Shown here: one piece after another, positions 1-8,527 of the stretch
Layout: the number at the start of each line of letters is the position of its first letter
Position numbering within the stretch: the stretch's first letter is position 1
Source of the DNA: Clostridia bacterium
Lineage (GTDB): Bacteria > Bacillota > Clostridia > Oscillospirales > Acutalibacteraceae
NCBI GenBank assembly: GCA_017942105.1
Contig: JAGAVE010000053.1
Span: forward strand, 20,659-84,658
DNA: 64,000 nt
Direction of reading: 5' to 3'
Notes under the pieces: model-generated
Seen by the model: the letters and a program-made list of their open reading frames with translations, nothing else
What the model was told of the DNA's origin: nothing
Database searches by the model: none
Translations under genes and position numbers: made by a program

Positions 1-304
1 TTTCAACCTGATCACTTTCATGATAGAAGAAACCGTCTTTGTCTCTCAAAGAATCAGTATTAGATGCTCCAACAGGTGCCCAGCGATATTTACTCCACTC
101 GCTGGTAAATGTCCAGTGCACGCCGATGCCGAGCTCTGGATTTTCTTTAGCAAACTGTGCCGCCTCGGGAGCCCAAGCACACGGAGCCATAATTGTTGAA
201 GAAGTAAGTGCACTCTTCGGATCCTTAAAAAGATCCATAACCGCAAGGTTTGCGCCTCTGCACATACCGAAATCATCAGCATTTACAATGAGAAACTTAC
301 TCAT
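1..304 (-). CDS. ChbG/HpnK (YdjC-like) carbohydrate deacetylase, N-terminal part, cut by window edge
   Basis: About 101 residues from the ATG at 304-302 to the window edge; no stop is reached. The N-terminus has the family hallmark NADDFG within the first 15 residues, where the two Asp bind the catalytic metal, and a later GIGVHWTFT stretch matches the conserved Gly-His region. The family removes acetyl groups from chito-oligosaccharides and related sugars; the substrate here is unknown. A GGGAG ribosome binding site precedes the start, and the gene sits 14 bases downstream of the symporter at 319-1941, so the two are probably co-transcribed. Family assignment is firm; the rest of the protein lies outside the window. 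Confidence 0.85.
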   Translation of the reverse strand, partial: MSKFLIVNADDFGMCRGANLAVMDLFKDPKSALTSSTIMAPCAWAPEAAQFAKENPELGIGVHWTFTSEWSKYRWAPVGASNTDSLRDKDGFFYHESDQVE

Positions 305-318
305 ATTATACACTCCCT

Positions 319-1941
319 TTATTTATATTCTTTTTTACTTTTTCTTGCTTCAATCTCAGCAACCATCTCACGCTGTCTCTTTTCAGTAACAGTGTAGAAG
401 AACATCGGAATTGCGCAAGCAAACATACTTACAATACCCGAGATAATGAGCGTATCCCAAAGAGCATCAGGGTTCTTGACTTCAAATGTTCTTGCATTAA
501 TACCGGCAATGTCCATTGAAATGACGCCTATGAAGGCACCGACAGCCATACCGATCTTATTGATAAGAGTCTGCATTGCGAAGCAGATACCTTCGCCTCT
601 TTCACCGGTCTTCCATTCAAGATAGTCAACCGTATCACCAATCATAGCATAAGTGATAATATTATTAACACCCTGTGGGATACCGAGAAGGACAAGACCA
701 ATTGCACAGATAATCATTTTCCACGGAGCATCATAACCGACAAAGTACATAACAGTCATGACAACACCACCAAAAAGATGCACAGCTATGTATGACCATT
801 TCTTTGTAAATTTCTTAGACATCCAGGGAACAAGAATTGACGCAACAAGTCCACCAGGAACGACAAGGAGCGTTATTACACCATACAGACCTTCATTGTG
901 AAGAATATATTTTGCAAAGTAAAGACCACCTGTGTATGAATATACCATTCGCGCACCACCAAGTGCACCTGAAAGAACAATGAGAAGTAGTTCTTTATTT
1001 TTGAACAAAAGCTTGAGATTGTGACCAAGTGACGGAGGATTCTCGTCAGAAGTAAAACGCTCCTGAGTATTTTTAAAACCATAGAAGAACATAGGTATAG
1101 CTAAAACTACAAGAACTACAGCACTAATGAAGTAAACCCACTTGAGAGTATCAGCATTGGCAATTTCCATACCTTGCTTTACCGTGCCTACAAATGTTTG
1201 AATAGCGTCATCTCTGCTGACTCCCTGATTAGCTACCATATTTGCAATCGCTTCAGCTTTATCTTTCGCGATAAGCGCTTTATCAGACACAGTATCAGCA
1301 TACTTGAATTTTTCTGTAACTGCACTGGTAATCATCGGAATAAAAATAGTAACAATACCGGCACCAACCGTACAGAACATACGGGCAACAGTAAGGATAT
1401 TACCTCTTACTACAGTATTGTTTGTAAGACAGGTCGAAAGTCCCCAATAAGGCACATCGGCAACTGTATATACAACGCTCCATACAACATAGATAACAGC
1501 GATTGCTACAAAAGTCTGAATGGTTTTTGTTCCATCATAAACTTTTTCACCACTGTAAATTGGCAGGAAACAGAGGATTGTCATGATACCAATCGGGAAA
1601 GCCATCCATTTAAGATACGGACGGCATTTGCCCCATTTTGTACGCGTTTTATCAACAACAGAACCCATAATAGGGTCATTCAACGCATCAAAAATACGGG
1701 CACCAAGCATAAGAATAGCAACAGCTTTTAGTCCGTTTATTGCACCTACGGTAACACCGTCAGCACCAAAAAGGAGAGCATCAGTCATAAATACAGTTAT
1801 GTATGAACCGATAATAGTGCAAATAAAGTTCTGACCAAAGCCTGCAATGCTGTAAGCCAGGGCTTCTTTCGGTTGAACGCCGACACCGGGAGTAGTGCCG
1901 AACAAGGAATGTAAAAATCCCTTTTTTTCATGTTTACTCAT
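319..1941 (-). CDS. GPH-family (MelB-like) sugar:cation symporter, MFS superfamily
   Basis: A roughly 540-residue polytopic membrane protein of the glycoside-pentoside-hexuronide:cation symporter family. The motif VVDKTRTKWGKCRPYLKW after the second hydrophobic segment is the typical cytoplasmic-loop signature, and about 12 membrane segments can be seen. It has an unusually long central loop (about residues 205-270) rich in Lys, Asp and Ala. The reading frame is open to a GTG at 1959, but the ATG at 1941 has a well spaced AGAAGG and is preferred. It probably imports a glycoside or oligosaccharide that the downstream ChbG-like deacetylase then processes. The substrate cannot be read from the sequence. 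Confidence 0.85.
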   Translation of the reverse strand: MSKHEKKGFLHSLFGTTPGVGVQPKEALAYSIAGFGQNFICTIIGSYITVFMTDALLFGADGVTVGAINGLKAVAILMLGARIFDALNDPIMGSVVDKTRTKWGKCRPYLKWMAFPIGIMTILCFLPIYSGEKVYDGTKTIQTFVAIAVIYVVWSVVYTVADVPYWGLSTCLTNNTVVRGNILTVARMFCTVGAGIVTIFIPMITSAVTEKFKYADTVSDKALIAKDKAEAIANMVANQGVSRDDAIQTFVGTVKQGMEIANADTLKWVYFISAVVLVVLAIPMFFYGFKNTQERFTSDENPPSLGHNLKLLFKNKELLLIVLSGALGGARMVYSYTGGLYFAKYILHNEGLYGVITLLVVPGGLVASILVPWMSKKFTKKWSYIAVHLFGGVVMTVMYFVGYDAPWKMIICAIGLVLLGIPQGVNNIITYAMIGDTVDYLEWKTGERGEGICFAMQTLINKIGMAVGAFIGVISMDIAGINARTFEVKNPDALWDTLIISGIVSMFACAIPMFFYTVTEKRQREMVAEIEARKSKKEYK

Positions 1942-1970
1942 AGAAAGACCTTCTTCCACAGATTTTGTTT

Positions 1971-2000
1971 ATTTTAACATATTCTTAATATGTTTGTAAA
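1971..2000 (-). promoter_or_regulatory. Promoter with palindromic operator for the symporter operon
   Basis: On the minus strand there is a -35 TTTACA (1995-2000), an 18-base spacer and a -10 TAAAAT (1971-1976). A perfect 8-base inverted repeat AACATATT-CTT-AATATGTT (1976-1994) fills the spacer. A repressor bound there would block RNA polymerase. The cognate regulator is not identified. Confidence 0.6.
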
Positions 2001-2009
2001 CAGCAAAAC

Positions 2010-2049
2010 AAAAAAACTACCAAAATCACAAAATAATGGTAGTTTTTTT
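2010..2049 (-). terminator. Intrinsic terminator after spoIIR
   Basis: A 12-bp perfect stem (2010-2021 with 2038-2049, core ACTACC/GGTAGT) has a 16-base loop and A/T runs on both sides. It lies 32 bases after the spoIIR stop and can work in both directions. Confidence 0.8.
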
Positions 2050-2081
2050 ATATAAATCAACTATATATTGTTCAGTCGAAA

Positions 2082-2690
2082 TCAACCGAAAATTTTATAT
2101 TTAAAGCTCTCATATATTTCAACCAGCTTAAAGCGTGGCTCATATCTCGGCTTCTTACTGACAAGCTTAATTTCTTTTTGATTAAGCACTGTTTTAAGCG
2201 TATTTTCTTCATCTGCAGCAGATATGCACATCGGTGGAAACATTACACACCACCAGTTTTTTCCTTCACCTTCCCCTATTTTTATTATCAAGGAAAGGTA
2301 TTTCCCGGCGGGCAAAGTTACATTTTCATATGTTCTTGTCTCAAAATACTCATTATCAATACTGACATCAACATCATAACTCAATCCGTATTCCGAGATT
2401 ACTCCTCGTGCGATTTCTGTTAACTCATCAATATGAGGTGTTATTTTCTCAACAGCATTTTCAACGGTAACACTGCCGTCAAAAATCTTTCCACCTTCAT
2501 TTAGAACTGCATCACGAACAGCAATTTTTAAATTCTGATCAACTGCACTGTCAGAATTAGCAATAACATGAAGTCTCAATACATTCTGCCGTATCTGCGT
2601 TGATGTCTGAGCAAAAGAAAACACACTGAAAAGAATACTGGTAACGATGCCAAGCACAATTGAAATCTCAACTTTTCTGAATATAGACAT
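2082..2690 (-). CDS. spoIIR: Stage II sporulation protein R
   Basis: A 202-residue protein with an N-terminal membrane or signal segment (about residues 8-27) followed by the conserved LRLHVIANSDSAVDQNLK stretch, diagnostic for SpoIIR. In Bacillus, SpoIIR is made in the forespore, secreted into the intermembrane space, and triggers SpoIIGA to process pro-sigma-E in the mother cell. The length is close to the B. subtilis protein (224). The ribosome binding site GAGGAG lies inside a hairpin (see 2693-2730). The gene stands alone between the WYL regulator and a terminator. I found no convincing sigma-F promoter. Confidence 0.93.
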   Translation of the reverse strand: MSIFRKVEISIVLGIVTSILFSVFSFAQTSTQIRQNVLRLHVIANSDSAVDQNLKIAVRDAVLNEGGKIFDGSVTVENAVEKITPHIDELTEIARGVISEYGLSYDVDVSIDNEYFETRTYENVTLPAGKYLSLIIKIGEGEGKNWWCVMFPPMCISAADEENTLKTVLNQKEIKLVSKKPRYEPRFKLVEIYESFKYKIFG

Positions 2691-2692
2691 AA

Positions 2693-2730
2693 GGTCAACT
2701 CCTCGTTATTATTTAAACGAATTGTTGACC
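2693..2730 (-). promoter_or_regulatory. Leader hairpin covering the spoIIR ribosome binding site
   Basis: On the minus strand GGTCAAC-AAT-TCGTT pairs with AACGA-GGA-GTTGACC across an 8-base loop: 12 paired bases with one 3x3 internal loop. The Shine-Dalgarno bases GAGGAG fall in the internal loop and adjoining stem, two bases before the helix ends at the start codon. It could limit spoIIR translation. Confidence 0.55.
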
Positions 2731-2742
2731 CTATAATGGAAC

Positions 2743-3738
2743 TTATTCATAAACAGACAAAATTTCTCTGGATTTTTCAATCAAAGCATCTGAAAGCTGT
2801 TTGGGAGCAAGAACCTTGATGTCAGACCCAAACTGCATTATCCAGCTTACAAGTCCGCTGCTGAGCTCAACATCAGCTTTGAAAACAAAGTGATTTTCAT
2901 CATATATCTTCAGCGGAATTTCGTCTCCAAAACGCTCAAGAATATCATCAATAAGCCTGTTATCGCAACACAGCTCAACTTCACCTGACTCTCCCGTGAA
3001 CATATTAAATATCTTATTAGAATAGTCCGCGGTGTCAAATTTATCAGTATACTTGGAAACTTTTGAAAAATGCTTAGCTTGTTTATCAAGAATTTTTACT
3101 TGAGAGATTCTGTCAAGCCTCAGGTGCATAAGATTGTTATATTTATCATTGTTGCAAACAAGATAATAGTGATCATTCGACCAAAGCAAGGAATAAGGAT
3201 TAACAATAAAAACTTTTCCTTCGCTTTTTTTGAGGTAACGGTTTTCAAGCTTGCGTTTTGCATATGTAATCTGAACTTGGTTTGACCTTTTGATTGCATC
3301 ATCAAGCGATTTAATTATATCGTACAAATCCTCTTTTTCGGACTTAAAGCTACTTTCAACATAAATCTGCTCCCTTAGCTCTTCTTCCTGAAACTCACTA
3401 AGCAAACTTCCAATTTTATAAATCAACGCCTTAGTTTTTCTTGAAGAAATGAATTTTGCAGCCTGAACAGCATCAATGAGAAGCCTGACCTCAGCAATAT
3501 CGAATTTGCGTTCATTAAGATAATATCCGCGTTTAGGTGAACGGACATTAACAATATCCATCCCATACTCTTTAAGCGCTTCGATATCACTGTAGATTGA
3601 TTTTCTTTCACAGCTTATGCCGTATTCAGACAAAAGATCACAAAGCTCATTTGCAGAATAAACATGGTCCTTATCTGTCTGCCGTGTAAAAATATCATGT
3701 AAAAAAAGAAGTTTAATCTTGTTCAATTCTTTTCCCAC
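2743..3738 (-). CDS. WYL-domain transcriptional regulator with N-terminal winged helix
   Basis: A 331-residue protein. Residues about 1-75 form a DeoR/HTH_11-type winged helix (DLLSEYGISCERKSIYSDIEALKEYG), and residues about 140-215 form a WYL sensor domain around NPYSLLWSNDHYYLVC, followed by the usual WCX-like C-terminal region. The start is GTG at 3738 with GAGGTGA upstream. It follows the GH2 gene by 11 bases, so it is probably the last gene of that operon and may regulate it. WYL domains bind small ligands or nucleic acids; the ligand here is unknown. Confidence 0.88.
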   Translation of the reverse strand: MGKELNKIKLLFLHDIFTRQTDKDHVYSANELCDLLSEYGISCERKSIYSDIEALKEYGMDIVNVRSPKRGYYLNERKFDIAEVRLLIDAVQAAKFISSRKTKALIYKIGSLLSEFQEEELREQIYVESSFKSEKEDLYDIIKSLDDAIKRSNQVQITYAKRKLENRYLKKSEGKVFIVNPYSLLWSNDHYYLVCNNDKYNNLMHLRLDRISQVKILDKQAKHFSKVSKYTDKFDTADYSNKIFNMFTGESGEVELCCDNRLIDDILERFGDEIPLKIYDENHFVFKADVELSSGLVSWIMQFGSDIKVLAPKQLSDALIEKSREILSVYE

Positions 3739-3749
3739 GGCAAGTCACC

Positions 3750-5504
3750 TCAATATTTCATTTTTTTATTGATTTCTTTAATAGTATCGCCATCTATTTT
3801 CAGAAGCTCACGGTCATAAGTGAAAATTCCGTTAACTTCAAACTCAACATCACTGACCTGCGTATAAACTGTTGCGCAGAGACCTTTTGAAATTTTAGGA
3901 ATAATCTGCTTTTCAAACAAGTGCTTGTAAGCCTTTGTAAGAGAGTCCTTGTCCTTAAACATTATGTAACCAAAGCTCTTCTTTGCATTCCACATATGGT
4001 TTTCTATTTTTCGGCTGTATCCGCCGAATTCGGTAAGAGCAAAAGGTCTTCCGTCATTTCTTCTCATTGTAACAGGAAGAATATAACGGTGCATACTGTT
4101 AATTTCGGGGCCGCCCTGATCGTGCCAACCGCTTGCGTGGTCAACAATTCTAGATGGGTCATATTCCTTTAACTGTGTACCGATTCTCTTAGCATCAAAC
4201 TGTCCCCAAGCTTCATTAAAAGGCACCCAGCAACCGATTGATGTGAAGTTATAGAGATTATCAATCGTTTCATACATTGCTTTTTCGTGTTCTCTTCTGC
4301 ACTCTTCGGGAGCAACTTTAAAAAGTCTGTAGTTTGAATCATCAGCTTTTCTGATTCCGATATTTGGCAAGAAACCGACGACAAAATTATCAATTTTTTC
4401 AGCACCGCACACCATATCCTGCCAAACTATCATACCAAGTCTGTCACAGTGATAATACCATCTGTGAGGTTCAACCTTAATGTGCTTTCGAAGCATATTG
4501 AAACCAAGCTCTTTCATTGCTTTAATATCAAAAATCAATGCTTCATCGCAAGGCGCTGTAAGACCGCCGTCACTCCAATAACCCTGATCAAGAAGACCGC
4601 TTTGAAAGTACGGTTTATTATTAAGACACAACCTCGGTATTCTTTTATCATCATAACCTATGCTGAATTTTCTCATACCGAAATAACTTGATACGGTGTC
4701 ATAGATATTGCCTGTCTCATTGCATAATGCAAGAGCGATATCATAAAGAAACGGATCCTCAGGACTCCAGAGCCTCGGATTTTTGATTTTGATTTCAGCA
4801 TCTTTACGGTCAATCTCTCCTGCAAAAACAATCTTTTCGCCCTCTTTAACAATTGCTTTGATTACAGCGTCTCCGTTAAAATCAGTTGAAATCTTTACAA
4901 GTGAATTATCAATATCCGGCGTAATTTTGATTTTTTTAACATAGATATCTTCAACGGGTTCAAGCCAGACAGTCTGCCATATACCACTCGTTGCTGTGTA
5001 CCAAAAGCCTTTACTCTCACGCACCTGCTTGCCTCTGTCCTGCCAATAAGCATCCGTAGGATCATATACGCGTACTATGAGTTCATTCTCACCTTCCGTT
5101 AACGCTGATGTAATATCAACGGAAAAAGGAACATAACCACCTTTGTGCTCAGTAACAAGCTTTCCGTTAATATAAACCCAACACTTCCAATCGACAGCTC
5201 CAAAATTGAGCATAACACGCTTGCCTTCAAAACAACTGTCAAGCTTGAAGCTTTTCTTATACCAAAGATAATTATCAGCGTCAACAGTTCTGCAGACACC
5301 TGAAAGATAACATTCAGGTGCAAAAGGAACAATTATTTCACCGTCATATTTTTCAGGGAAGCTGTCATCAAGACCGGTAATCGCGTATTCAAATCTACCG
5401 TTAAGATTCTGCCAATCCTGCCTTACAAGCTGAGGTCTGGGATATTCGGGAAGCGGACAGTCGAGGTCAACCGTTTCTGTCCATCTGGTTTTTAATTCTA
5501 CCAT
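3750..5504 (-). CDS. Glycoside hydrolase family 2 protein (beta-galactosidase/beta-glucuronidase type)
   Basis: A 584-residue protein without a signal peptide, so it acts in the cytoplasm. Order: jelly-roll sugar-binding domain (about 40-180, with the typical FGAVDWKCWVYINGK), an immunoglobulin-like domain (about 185-285), then a TIM barrel. The acid/base Glu is in FNEAWGQ near residue 430 and the nucleophile Glu in LTEFGGYS near residue 491. It is shorter than LacZ and closer in size to beta-glucuronidases. The start has GGAG 8 bases upstream. It lies between a small unknown gene and the WYL regulator. The exact sugar cannot be assigned. Confidence 0.9.
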   Translation of the reverse strand: MVELKTRWTETVDLDCPLPEYPRPQLVRQDWQNLNGRFEYAITGLDDSFPEKYDGEIIVPFAPECYLSGVCRTVDADNYLWYKKSFKLDSCFEGKRVMLNFGAVDWKCWVYINGKLVTEHKGGYVPFSVDITSALTEGENELIVRVYDPTDAYWQDRGKQVRESKGFWYTATSGIWQTVWLEPVEDIYVKKIKITPDIDNSLVKISTDFNGDAVIKAIVKEGEKIVFAGEIDRKDAEIKIKNPRLWSPEDPFLYDIALALCNETGNIYDTVSSYFGMRKFSIGYDDKRIPRLCLNNKPYFQSGLLDQGYWSDGGLTAPCDEALIFDIKAMKELGFNMLRKHIKVEPHRWYYHCDRLGMIVWQDMVCGAEKIDNFVVGFLPNIGIRKADDSNYRLFKVAPEECRREHEKAMYETIDNLYNFTSIGCWVPFNEAWGQFDAKRIGTQLKEYDPSRIVDHASGWHDQGGPEINSMHRYILPVTMRRNDGRPFALTEFGGYSRKIENHMWNAKKSFGYIMFKDKDSLTKAYKHLFEKQIIPKISKGLCATVYTQVSDVEFEVNGIFTYDRELLKIDGDTIKEINKKMKY

Positions 5505-5521
5505 ATAATCAACTCCAAAAA

Positions 5522-5839
5522 TTAAAAAGATTTAACTGCATTCTCCTGAGCTTCATTGAGCCATTTCTCGGCTTCGGATATTCCTTCCGGGGAGGCTTCG
5601 AATGTTTTTTCAACAAGGATCGTTTTGTCAGTCGCATCATATGCATTTTCTCCGTTATAATGCACTGCGTTAAGGATTAATCCATCGTCATTTTTTTCTA
5701 ACCAAACACGGTAACGAAATGTTTTACCGCTGATATTACCGTAAAACTCATCACACCCTGCCGAGCCGGAATAAACATTTCCGTCACCTCTGAAAGGGAT
5801 ATTTCCCAAAAACCATATATAATTCGGCAACTTAACCAT
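5522..5839 (-). CDS. Small protein of unknown function, 105 residues
   Basis: Not recognised. It is a soluble 105-residue protein with no signal peptide or membrane segment, an aromatic N-terminal half (MVKLPNYIWFLGNIPFRGDG) and an acidic, Ala/Glu-rich C-terminal helix. The start ATG has AGGGTGA upstream. It sits 17 bases before the GH2 gene and 11 bases after the GT2 gene, so it is part of the same operon. Its position suggests a link to carbohydrate metabolism, but this is inference only. Confidence 0.7.
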   Translation of the reverse strand: MVKLPNYIWFLGNIPFRGDGNVYSGSAGCDEFYGNISGKTFRYRVWLEKNDDGLILNAVHYNGENAYDATDKTILVEKTFEASPEGISEAEKWLNEAQENAVKSF

Positions 5840-5850
5840 TTACTATCACC

Positions 5851-6870
5851 CTACCTTGCCGACAATAGCTTTATTTTCAACTCATTAATTCTGAAAACAA
5901 GAAATATCATTATTGGTTTCTTTTTCCGTATAAACTTATCCAATAAAGCATCAGTTTTCGTTTTAAAGGTTTTATACTCGTTACTACTGACATACAAAGA
6001 ATAAAACATATCAGTGTTTAAGATTTCAGAAATATACCTGATTGACTCCCAAGCTTTCATATGAACAGCCGCAGTCTTTATTGAACAGAAAGCTTTATAC
6101 AGATATGATGATGTAAGCCATGAACCAACCTGATCTTTATTACAATCAATACCTTTAAAATACTCAGATTTCCATACAAATATGAAATTAACAACATCAA
6201 ATGAGTCGACGACAACTGAAGTTGCATTACCTTCATTAACATAATAAAAATATGCTTTTTCACTTACTAACGAAAGAGTTTCGCAGTGAAGAAGATATGT
6301 AAAAACAAATACCATATCCTCAGCGTACTTTCTGCCTGCAGGAAATTCAATGCCATTCTCCTTAATAATTGAAAGTCGAAACAGCTTTGACCAACAGGAG
6401 TAAAAGAACTGATTCGATGATGCGAGTATCCAATTCAGCTTTTCCCTGACATCGCAAACTCTATGAATCCCCGGAGAAAAAGTACTTTCAAAATTGGATA
6501 AATCTGATACATTGGAATCATAATTAGCACAGATAATATCAGCTTCACCCTGATTGAGCATTACAGAAAAACCGTTATCCAGTACATAATCATCACTGTC
6601 AAGAAAGAATACCCATTCACCCTCAGCTTTTAAAATACCGTTATTTCTCGCAACTGAAACACCTGAGTTTTTCTGATGGACAACAGTAATATTATCATAT
6701 TCTGATGCATATTTGTCGCAGATATCACCCGAGCCATCAGTTGAACCGTCATCAACAAGTATAATTTCATTTTCAAAGAAATCGCTCTGGTTGATAACCG
6801 AATCAACGGCGCGTGAAAGATATCTGGAGCAGTTGTATACAGGAATAATTACAGAAACCTTGCGTTTCAT
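5851..6870 (-). CDS. Family 2 glycosyltransferase
   Basis: A 339-residue inverting GT-A glycosyltransferase. The N-terminus has VSVIIPVYNCSRYLSRAVDS, then the nucleotide-binding LVDDGSTDGSGDICDKY (about residues 39-55) and the metal-binding FLDSDDY (about 90-96); EDMVFVF near residue 184 fits the catalytic-base region. No membrane anchor is visible, apart from a hydrophobic stretch near the C-terminus (PIMIFLVFRIN). It probably adds a sugar to a surface polysaccharide or glycolipid; donor and acceptor are unknown. It is co-directional with and close to the lipoprotein/MMPL pair. Confidence 0.9.
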   Translation of the reverse strand: MKRKVSVIIPVYNCSRYLSRAVDSVINQSDFFENEIILVDDGSTDGSGDICDKYASEYDNITVVHQKNSGVSVARNNGILKAEGEWVFFLDSDDYVLDNGFSVMLNQGEADIICANYDSNVSDLSNFESTFSPGIHRVCDVREKLNWILASSNQFFYSCWSKLFRLSIIKENGIEFPAGRKYAEDMVFVFTYLLHCETLSLVSEKAYFYYVNEGNATSVVVDSFDVVNFIFVWKSEYFKGIDCNKDQVGSWLTSSYLYKAFCSIKTAAVHMKAWESIRYISEILNTDMFYSLYVSSNEYKTFKTKTDALLDKFIRKKKPIMIFLVFRINELKIKLLSAR

Positions 6871-6886
6871 AAAACACCAACTTTAA

Positions 6887-8527
6887 TTATCCGAAAAATT
6901 TTTTAAACAGTGCTACAAGTCCTGAGCTTTCTTCAGCCTCAGGTTCGTTTTTCTCAGAATCAGCACTTACACTGGGCTTCAAGCTGTCAATTTTGTAAAC
7001 AAAAACAACTGTTGACGACATATTGGCAGGTTTAGTTGTAAAAATAGTGTAACGCTTGCCAAGCTCAAGCCAAGCAGTCATTTTAGCGGTAATCTCATCA
7101 GCATTTCCCGCAATATTTGCATACTGTGAAATACCTTCAACTGCAAACGAACCTTCGATTCCCGTAAGTGCTGATTCAAGCGTCGAGAATACATCGCTGT
7201 CTGCTAAAATACGGAGTGCATCAATAAGCTCTTTATTTTCGTCAATTGCCGTCTGTAATTCCTGAAGAGTGGCAATTGTCTGAGGCAGGTTCTTGATTGA
7301 TTGCTGCACTTGCGGATCATTTAAATCCTCTGACATTTGTTTGAGCAGCTCTAATGCCTTCTGAATATCTGCGCCTGTGCTTTCGTTTCCGAAGATGCTA
7401 TTAATTACCTTCAGAGCCTCTTCCAATCCGTCAAAATCTGCAGTTGTAATATAATCACTTAAAAACTGAATCGTAGCTAAATTCTGCGGAGTTGCAAAAT
7501 TATCAAGGAAATCCAATAAAGCTTTATTATTGTCATACAATGTAGCAGCTTTACTGACAAGGTTGCTTAACTCTGTGATTTTATTCGGATTTGATGTTAA
7601 TGTCTGCAGGAGTTGATCTGCATTGATATTCTGAAGACTCTGTTGAATCGAGCTAAGCTTTGAAAGATTTTCTCGAACATCATCCATAGAAGTTGATATA
7701 GAATTAAGACCAATATCGAGAGATGCAATCGGAATTGCAGAGAACATAAAGTTTCCGAGTTCAAAATCTTTCACATCTGCAGAAATAACAAATGTATCAT
7801 TAAATGAATACTGAATCTGTGTGTTGGCATTTTGAGTAATTTCAGTTAAGCCGAGACTTTCATTGATACCCGGGAACCCAACAAGAACAGCAAGCTGAGA
7901 ATTACCGTTACCTATCGCTTTACCATTCATAACGCTGATATTCTGAAATTTAGTTTCATTTAAGGCAACACCACCAACCACAATCATCGGTGTATACATC
8001 GGCATATCGACGCCGTTTACTTTTACGATTTCTTGATGAGTATTATGCATCCTGATCGTGATTGTAACCTGACCGCTCTTGCCGACAAGCTCCTCCCCCG
8101 AAATAGGTGTACCGTTAAGAGTATAGCTCAATTCAAAATTCACCGGAAGAGGATTCGTTGAATAGCCTTGATAATAAAGATCAGTTGAATCCATATACCA
8201 GCGAAGATTCTGACCGCTTACATCAGGCATTGAGTCATCCTTGATGTTCTCGATCTGAGAAAGATTTGTCATATCATCAACATAAACCTGAGCTTTGTTA
8301 GTATGAATCCAATCGCTGACAATCGTCTGAGTAACTTTACCCGTTGAATCAAGGTTAACATATACCGTCTCATTTTTCGTTGCTGTTCCTGCCGGAGTAG
8401 TGTACTTGATCTGTTCAGAAACAAGACTGTCGGTATTGTCCATCTGCTGAACTGCTTTATTACAAGAACAAAGCAGAAGCATACCACACGCCAGCACCAA
8501 ACACATTATTTTTTTATATGTTTTCAT
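6887..8527 (-). CDS. Large lipoprotein, probable extracytoplasmic partner of the MMPL transporter
   Basis: About 546 residues from the ATG at 8527; the frame is open further upstream, but GAGGAA lies 8 bases before this ATG. The N-terminus is a lipoprotein signal peptide with lipobox LLCSC, so the mature protein is anchored outside the membrane. The first half is beta-rich, with conserved Gly/Asn motifs. Residues about 290-470 look helical and coiled-coil-like (many Leu/Gln/Asn). The start overlaps the end of the MMPL gene by 14 bases, and the MMPL Glu-Glu codons double as its ribosome binding site, which suggests coupled translation. No catalytic motif was seen. Confidence 0.8.
   Translation of the reverse strand: MKTYKKIMCLVLACGMLLLCSCNKAVQQMDNTDSLVSEQIKYTTPAGTATKNETVYVNLDSTGKVTQTIVSDWIHTNKAQVYVDDMTNLSQIENIKDDSMPDVSGQNLRWYMDSTDLYYQGYSTNPLPVNFELSYTLNGTPISGEELVGKSGQVTITIRMHNTHQEIVKVNGVDMPMYTPMIVVGGVALNETKFQNISVMNGKAIGNGNSQLAVLVGFPGINESLGLTEITQNANTQIQYSFNDTFVISADVKDFELGNFMFSAIPIASLDIGLNSISTSMDDVRENLSKLSSIQQSLQNINADQLLQTLTSNPNKITELSNLVSKAATLYDNNKALLDFLDNFATPQNLATIQFLSDYITTADFDGLEEALKVINSIFGNESTGADIQKALELLKQMSEDLNDPQVQQSIKNLPQTIATLQELQTAIDENKELIDALRILADSDVFSTLESALTGIEGSFAVEGISQYANIAGNADEITAKMTAWLELGKRYTIFTTKPANMSSTVVFVYKIDSLKPSVSADSEKNEPEAEESSGLVALFKKFFG

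Noticed and set aside
1174-1731. A 185-residue reading frame on the plus strand
   Set aside because: It lies entirely antisense to the symporter gene, has no ribosome binding site and a biased composition, so it is a shadow of the real gene.
2700-2760. A sigma-F promoter for spoIIR
   Set aside because: I looked for the GYATA and GGnnAnAnT elements upstream of the start and found no pair with proper spacing.
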